64,000 bases of DNA from Trebouxia sp. TZW2008. Taxonomy: Eukaryota; Chlorophyta; Trebouxiophyceae; Trebouxiales; Trebouxiaceae. The position numbers were made by a program, and so were the translations under genes. The stretch lies in the NCBI GenBank assembly GCA_002118135.1, contig BDIU01000395.1, forward strand, positions 19,601 through 83,600. The letters are read 5' to 3'. The notes below the pieces were generated by a model. The model had not been told where the DNA came from and made no database searches. It saw only the letters and a program-made list of their open reading frames with translations. Shown piece by piece: positions 58,859 to 64,000 of this stretch (the first letter of the stretch is position 1; each line of letters begins with the position of its first letter).

Positions 58859-60014
58859 GGATAGCACTCCCCGAACTGCTCAGAGTTCTCAGATCTACTT
58901 GGGAGGGATTGTCTTGTGATTCTTGTATCACATCTACATCAAGAAGAAGAAGACCTGCTGCTGGCCCATTTTATTATTGTGTGCTGCTTTTGCTCTGCGG
59001 ACACTTGTCTGGCTGCCCCTTTGCACGGCTGTTGTTGCATGCTGTTTCAATGCAAGTAACACTGACTGATACAGCACAGTCTTGTTAATGCTGCTAGGTG
59101 TGTACACTAGAATGGGCTGCCATTTTGTGTATAGATTTTGCCAGAACTGGGTCGATTGGTAGTGTTTGGCGTCCTGGTCGTGTTGTGCCATTGCACACAC
59201 TATTCTTTATTTGGATTCAATTTTCCAATTGCTGCTGTCAAGCACGGATCATTTGGTCATGGTCAGCTGTTGAGCCACTTTGAGTCAGGTTTTTAACAAG
59301 CCTGTACAGAATTGGCATGAGAAGATCTTTCACTGAAGCTTGTATTCCTTTGGATGATGGTGCGTTTCTGCTGACATTGAATAATTATAAGCTGTGCAGC
59401 CCAATGCCCTTCATGAACACAACTGTAAACAGCAATTCTTTCTATTTCCTTCCAAAGCAGTTGTAAGTGAGAGTATTTCAAAAGCTGCTGTGGCCAGTCA
59501 AACCAGCCTGCTCATTCTGGCTATATGCATTTAAACACTGCATTCTTTCTTGTTGTGAGTGCAGTGTGCACGCTAAAGCAGACACAAGGTTTTCTGTTGT
59601 TCAGGTATACATTCTGACGATCTGCTGTGGACGTGGCTTCCTGCCTGGTGCTTGATCTCGCGGCCGGCACCAATTTGCAGGAAGACAAGTATGATAGACT
59701 CAGCTCAGCAGCATTAGCCGGTTGTAATATGATTCTCCGAAGTGCATTCAGCTGCATCATGAGACCAACAGGTTTTTCGCGGCACAACTGCTTGACTGTT
59801 GCTACGACATGTGATCTTGGCGATTTCCCAAAGCTTGCTCGTCAGTGCAGTCCTGGGGATCTGCTTTCAGATCACCAAGTAAAGCAGACACAAGCTGCAA
59901 GCGGAGATGAAACGGCGCAGAACAGCACCACGTTGCTGCTATTGCTGGCTGCATGAGATTGCCGCATAGTGCAGTTCAATCGCATTGCTACAGCGAGCTT
60001 GTGTCAAACGAATT
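58859..60014. other. Intergenic between CCT gene and cyclophilin-40
   Basis: No gene supported. Contains dispersed repeat E copy 2 (59741-59881). The rest should hold the CCT 3' UTR and the cyclophilin promoter. Confidence 0.5.
59741..59881 (+). repeat. Dispersed repeat family E, copy 2
   Basis: Same orientation and block order as 55451-55580; about 10 bp longer through an insertion after GAGACC. Confidence 0.85.
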
Positions 60015-63000
60015 ATGCCGCGAATCAGGAACGAGAGACGAGACAGTGCTAATCCTGTTGTATTCTTCGATGTGGCTGTCAAGGGAGGGCCATCAAAGAC
60101 AACTGATCTAGGCAGAGTGGTCTTCGAGTTGTATAACGATATTGCACCTAAGGTATTGCTTTACAGCTCATCAGCAATTTCAGTCGTTTGACAAGCCCTG
60201 CGGGCCACAGCTCGACTAAGAAAGGCGATCGTAATCCTTGCCAGACTGCAGAGAATTTTCGACAACTATGCACTGGGGAGGGAGGCACCGGCAAGAGCAC
60301 AGAACTTCCCTTGCATTTCAAGGGGTCGCCTTTTCACAGAATTATCAAAGGTTTCATGATCCAGGGAGGCGATTTTTCAAACAAGAATGGCACGTGAGTC
60401 AAAGTGGCTGCTTCAAGAACGCAGTATATTGCACAGGCTGCCGCTCGTCCTGCTTTTCAATGCAATGTCTCTTCCCCAGCAAAGACACAGTGCTGCTCTT
60501 GTCTCTTGGCGCACTTTTCTCTGAGGCATGTCTACCAGCATGTGTCTGTTAGATGTTTGTGAGATGTTTGTGACACTGCAGAGGAGGAGAGTCCATATAT
60601 GGTACCAAGTTTGAGGATGAGACTTTTGAGCTGACGCATGACAAGCCTGGACTGCTGTCAATGGCAAATTCCGGCCCTAACACCAATGGAAGCCAATTCT
60701 TCATCACCACAGTGCCCACGCCACATTTAGATGGCAAGCATGTTGTCTTTGGACAAGTTCTGCAGGTGGTCAGTCTTGCTGATGCTGTTGTCACTATTGT
60801 GAAGACTGCGGCAAGTGCACACTAGCTTGTGCATCAGGCCAAGTTGTCATTTCTCATCTTGGCTGTGTTGGTTGCGGATGAATTAAACACACCCCTGCAA
60901 TTCTCGAGTGCCTGTGCTGCAATCCTGCTCTGCCGTCTGGAGTCCGCCATTGCAGTTCTACGACTGTCTTTTGCTCTCGTCAGAAAGTATTGTGTTTTGC
61001 ACGCTGGCTCACTTCAAGCATCGATTTCAAAGCTTGATCCCCAAATGTTGTTAACTGCAGCCTGAATCATGTCTGGGCAGGGTGCCAAAACACCAAAGCC
61101 ATCAAGAGATCACTTGCATGCAGTACTGCAGAACACGACTTCAGGGTTGCCTCATGTTAATTATGCAGTCTATCCTCCCACCTCATTTCTGTCCAAACCC
61201 GATTGTCCAAATCCAATTGAACAACCAACGCAATCAAGATCCTCATCCCTCGACATCTGACCCCCTCTCGACCCCATCTGTTGCCAACTCCTGTCCCTGC
61301 TCCTGTTCCCTACCCCTCCCCCTACCCCTTTGCCCCTACCTCTTCCTTCTGCTGCTTTTGCCCCTACCTCTTGACACCTGACCACTCTCCTGTTCAACCG
61401 CTGAGCATGAGCCTGTCGGACCCCTTCATCTTACTGACTTGTTTGTGGCAACTATGGCAGGGGTATGGCGCAGTGCGTGAGCTGGAGAATGTTGCTACAG
61501 ACTCAGGTGACAAGCCCACACATGAGTGCTTCATCAAGGACTGTGGACAGCTGGCACCTGGCGCATCCACTGCCCCGCCTCTGCAGGTTAGTCATGTTGC
61601 AGTACAGTGAGTTCTCTTTATAACGGCTGCTTTGGCCACCATGAAAATTGTCCTTGCATCACATTGCCCTTACTCAAAGGTACCACTGCAGACAGAATGC
61701 AAAGACTGGTTCCCAGTTGCATTGTCCTTACATCAAGAATGTCCTGATATCAAGTGTCTTTACAGCGCGAAGTGAATGTGTTGATGGGAATGTTCAACAT
61801 GTCACCTACAAGTCAGCAACAACAGACTTGAGCTTGCAGAAGCACCGTGTGCACACTTATGTGAATTAGTCATGCCCATGACCACACTTGTGTTTCGTCA
61901 AGAACTGTGAGCAGCTGGCACCTCCACTGGTCCCCCACTGCAGGTTAGTCATGCCAACGCATGATATCATACAATGCCAAGTAGCCCGTAAGTCCAAGCA
62001 CCATGGACTCAAAGGCTGTGCAGGCAGCAGTCATGATCAGGCACCAACAGAACACGCCCTGCATGGCCATGTGGCACCTATCATCATGAGAGGTCCATGC
62101 CCCGCCAATGGAATTGTGCAAAAGAGAAAAGATGGGCATGTTGCTCTTTGTGAGCTTGAGCAGGCTGACACCGTTGTGGTAAGATGAGTGATACAAGGCA
62201 GAAGCCTGCTTTGCCCATAAAAGTGTTCCATATCTGCAATAATATGGGTGCATACAAAAGCAATGAGCAGATGCTTTGAGAAGCTGAAGCTTTGTTTCTT
62301 CTGAACCTGCTAGGAGGGCGACCCATACCCGCAGTACGCAGATGATGCAGACGTGCCAGAAGGGCAAAGCGAGGTCACCCTCCGCATCAAAGCAGCTACT
62401 GACATCAAAGCTTTGGGCAATGAATTCTACAAGAAGGTGCGCTGCAATGAGATGGGTTCCTGGCTTGGCTGACCCTCTGCAGCATGCAATAAGCACAAAG
62501 CAAGAATTGCCGCCACAATGTTTAACGCAATGCTGTGAAGATAAGTTCTGGCATGTATGCGCTGTAATCAGGTATATGTATAGCATCAGCATCTGTGGTG
62601 CCGTGGCGCTCCCATTCTGGTCTTGTCTAGCATCGAAAACGCGACGTGATAAAAACAGTCTGCTGTACGGCCTACAAGAACAGGGTGAGGCATACCTGTT
62701 ACCTACCTCACGTTTGCATGTGCACAGGTGTCAAATCAATCAATTAAACACACTCAGCACAGAAGAATGCATCTGCCTTGCACAGAACATTCCCTGCCAG
62801 ATTTGCCAGCAGCAGGATGCCATCAAACAGCACATTGTTAATCATCATCATCAGAGTAAGCACAATTTCCAGTTTGATAGCTGGGTGCGTGTAGCACAGA
62901 CTGCCAACTCACGGGCTGGCTTGTTCCGGCACAGTGTATAGTCTGACAACTGAGTGTGTGTAGCGTGTGTTTTCAGCTCACGGGCTGACTTGTTCTGGCA

Positions 63001-63842
63001 CACAATTTAGCAGAATTATACGTGCAGGGTGATCATGCAGCTGCCATCCAAAAGTACACAAAAGCCCTGTCCTACTTGGCAGACCTCACTTCACCAGACG
63101 CCAGCACAGCACAGGAGCTGTCAGGTAGCAGCCAAGAAGTTGCCCAGCAGCTGAAGGCAGTAGCAGTACCATGTCTGCTTAACAGAGCGGCCTGTAGCCT
63201 GAAGCTGCAGCAGCCAAGAGAAGCTATCATGGATTGCCACAATGTGTTGCAGACAGACAGCAGTAACACCAAGGCCCTGTTCAGGAAGGGACAGGCACAT
63301 GTGGCGGTCAGGGTGAGTCTCTGCTGCGCGCCATGCTTCTCTCGTGATGTGTGTTTCACCATCAATCAGCTGCGGCAGCCCAGAGAAGCAATAATGGACT
63401 GCCACAATATGTTTCTGACAGACAGCTTTAACACCAAGGCTTTTTCAAAAAAGGGACAGGTACGTCACACCTGAAGGCAGCAGATGCCTCAATGGCCTGC
63501 AAGCCCTTGCAATGTCTGGCATCTGGTGTGCAGTGCATGGCTTGGTTTGTTCCTATGCTTGCTGATGTCAGCCTGACAGCTTGCACATTGTAGTCAGCCT
63601 TTACATCCAACTTGGACCAAGACAAGAAAGGAAGCAAACTTAAAATCAAGAGTAGGGATTTTATTGCTAAAAATGAGGTCACGCACATGCAGGAGCTTGA
63701 TGATGCAATTGAGTGCTTCATGAAAGCACAAGATCTTGACAGCAGCGATCCTGCCATCCCCAAAGAGCTTGCTAAAGCCAGACAGAGTCGGCAGGCAGCA
63801 GAGAAGAAGCAGCGAGCTACTTACGCCAAGATGTTTGGCTAG
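60015..63842 (+). CDS. CYP40: Cyclophilin-40 type peptidyl-prolyl isomerase with TPR domain
   Basis: Known role: Hsp90 co-chaperone with an N-terminal PPIase and C-terminal TPRs (plant SQUINT, animal PPID). Seven exons close in phase to 384 residues: 60015-60152, 60245-60393, 60582-60765, 61461-61586, 62314-62436, 63028-63312, 63693-63842. The PPIase part has [24 protein letters not shown] (catalytic Arg and Phe/Gln), GSQFFITT and [11 protein letters not shown] His stands where cyclophilin A has its drug-contact Trp, as in other Cyp40s. Then IKDCGQL, a linker [16 protein letters not shown], and TPR helices [45 protein letters not shown] and [12 protein letters not shown], ending YAKMFG. The exons that follow IKDCGQL and REAIMDCHN have decayed tandem copies in the introns. 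Start at [10 protein letters not shown]; another ATG lies 10 codons upstream. Confidence 0.93.
61240..61395 (+). repeat. Pyrimidine-rich tract
   Basis: CCCCTACC / CCTCCC-rich stretch in cyclophilin intron 3; very low purine content on +. Confidence 0.9.
61525..61940 (+). repeat. Decayed copy of the cyclophilin IKDCGQLAP exon end
   Basis: GTGTTTCGTCAAGAACTGTG...CAGCTGGCACCT...CCCCACTGCAGGTTAGTCATG near 61888-61945 copies the end and donor of exon 4 (61530-61595), with a deletion that shifts the frame. Confidence 0.85.
61610..61773 (+). mobile_element. MITE candidate family M, copy 5
   Basis: Begins AGTTCTCTTTATAACGGCTG, contains TGCCCTTACTCAAAGGTACC and TTGTCCTTACATCAAGAATG, ends TCTTTACAGCGCGAAGT. 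164 bp, in the intron after cyclophilin exon 4. Confidence 0.75.
63205..63460 (+). repeat. Duplicated TPR exon segment in cyclophilin-40
   Basis: [28 protein letters not shown] (exon 6 end) recurs at about 63372-63460 as an open copy ending in GGACAGGTACGT, a plausible donor. Skipping the copy keeps the standard TPR spacing. Confidence 0.85.
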
Positions 63843-64000
63843 TCAGACCCTGCAGTTACTACAACACAGCATCATGGCATGCTGCTGCGCACTGGGCAAC
63901 CTAAAGTGTGCATTTTACTGCTTTGCTTTGTTCAAATCATCTCGTGTTCTCCCCTAATGGAGAGAGGCGTTCAAATTTTTACAACAAGACAACTGGGTGC
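63843..64000. other. Cyclophilin-40 3' region at window edge
   Basis: Nothing beyond the expected 3' UTR; no TGTAA before the window ends. Confidence 0.4.

Overview
The window is nuclear DNA from an intron-rich eukaryote, most likely a green alga (Chlorophyta sensu lato). Reasons: genes are split by many GT-AG introns with ...TGCAG acceptors; there is a CCT-domain (CONSTANS/PRR-type) protein, a Raf-like TKL kinase with a DFN variant, an Arp2/3 subunit, a cyclophilin-40, a class I HDAC and long Ala/Gln-rich stretches. The species assignment is inference.

Layout. 1-24.0 kb: one very large + strand gene for a strawberry-notch (SBNO/FGT1-type) helicase-like regulator with a PHD finger. 25.1-27.8 kb (+): ARPC1, the WD40 subunit of Arp2/3. 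29.2-38.8 kb (-): a Raf-like protein kinase. 39.5-42.3 kb (+): an EIPR1/TSSC1 WD40 protein. 42.3-45.1 kb: no gene seen. 45.1-46.6 kb (-): a two-RRM RNA-binding protein. 46.8-47.3 kb (+): a small unrecognised gene. 47.6-51.9 kb (-): class I histone deacetylase. 53.1-56.0 kb (-): low-molecular-weight protein tyrosine phosphatase. 56.9-58.8 kb (+): CCT-domain protein. 60.0-63.8 kb (+): cyclophilin-40. The genes do not form a pathway; they are an ordinary mixed neighbourhood with divergent and convergent pairs. Two themes (chromatin regulation: SBNO and HDAC; WD40 propellers: ARPC1 and EIPR1) look coincidental.

The striking property is structural. Nearly every long intron holds ladders of tandemly duplicated exon-plus-splice-site fragments. 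Usually one rung is the working exon (first or last in the ladder) and the others carry stops, frameshifts or lost key residues. Some ladders have a higher-order organisation (four units of about 335 bp; two trimers of about 71 bp). On top of this lies a dispersed element of about 165 bp with terminal inverted repeats (five copies, a MITE candidate), a second dispersed family ending in an ATT-rich tail (three copies), and a third two-copy repeat.

Gene limits were built by hand from conserved family blocks joined at splice sites. Phase was checked through the whole CDS for the RRM protein, the phosphatase, the CCT protein, cyclophilin-40 and the small gene, and over the first four exons of SBNO. 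In the other genes some internal exon boundaries are approximate.
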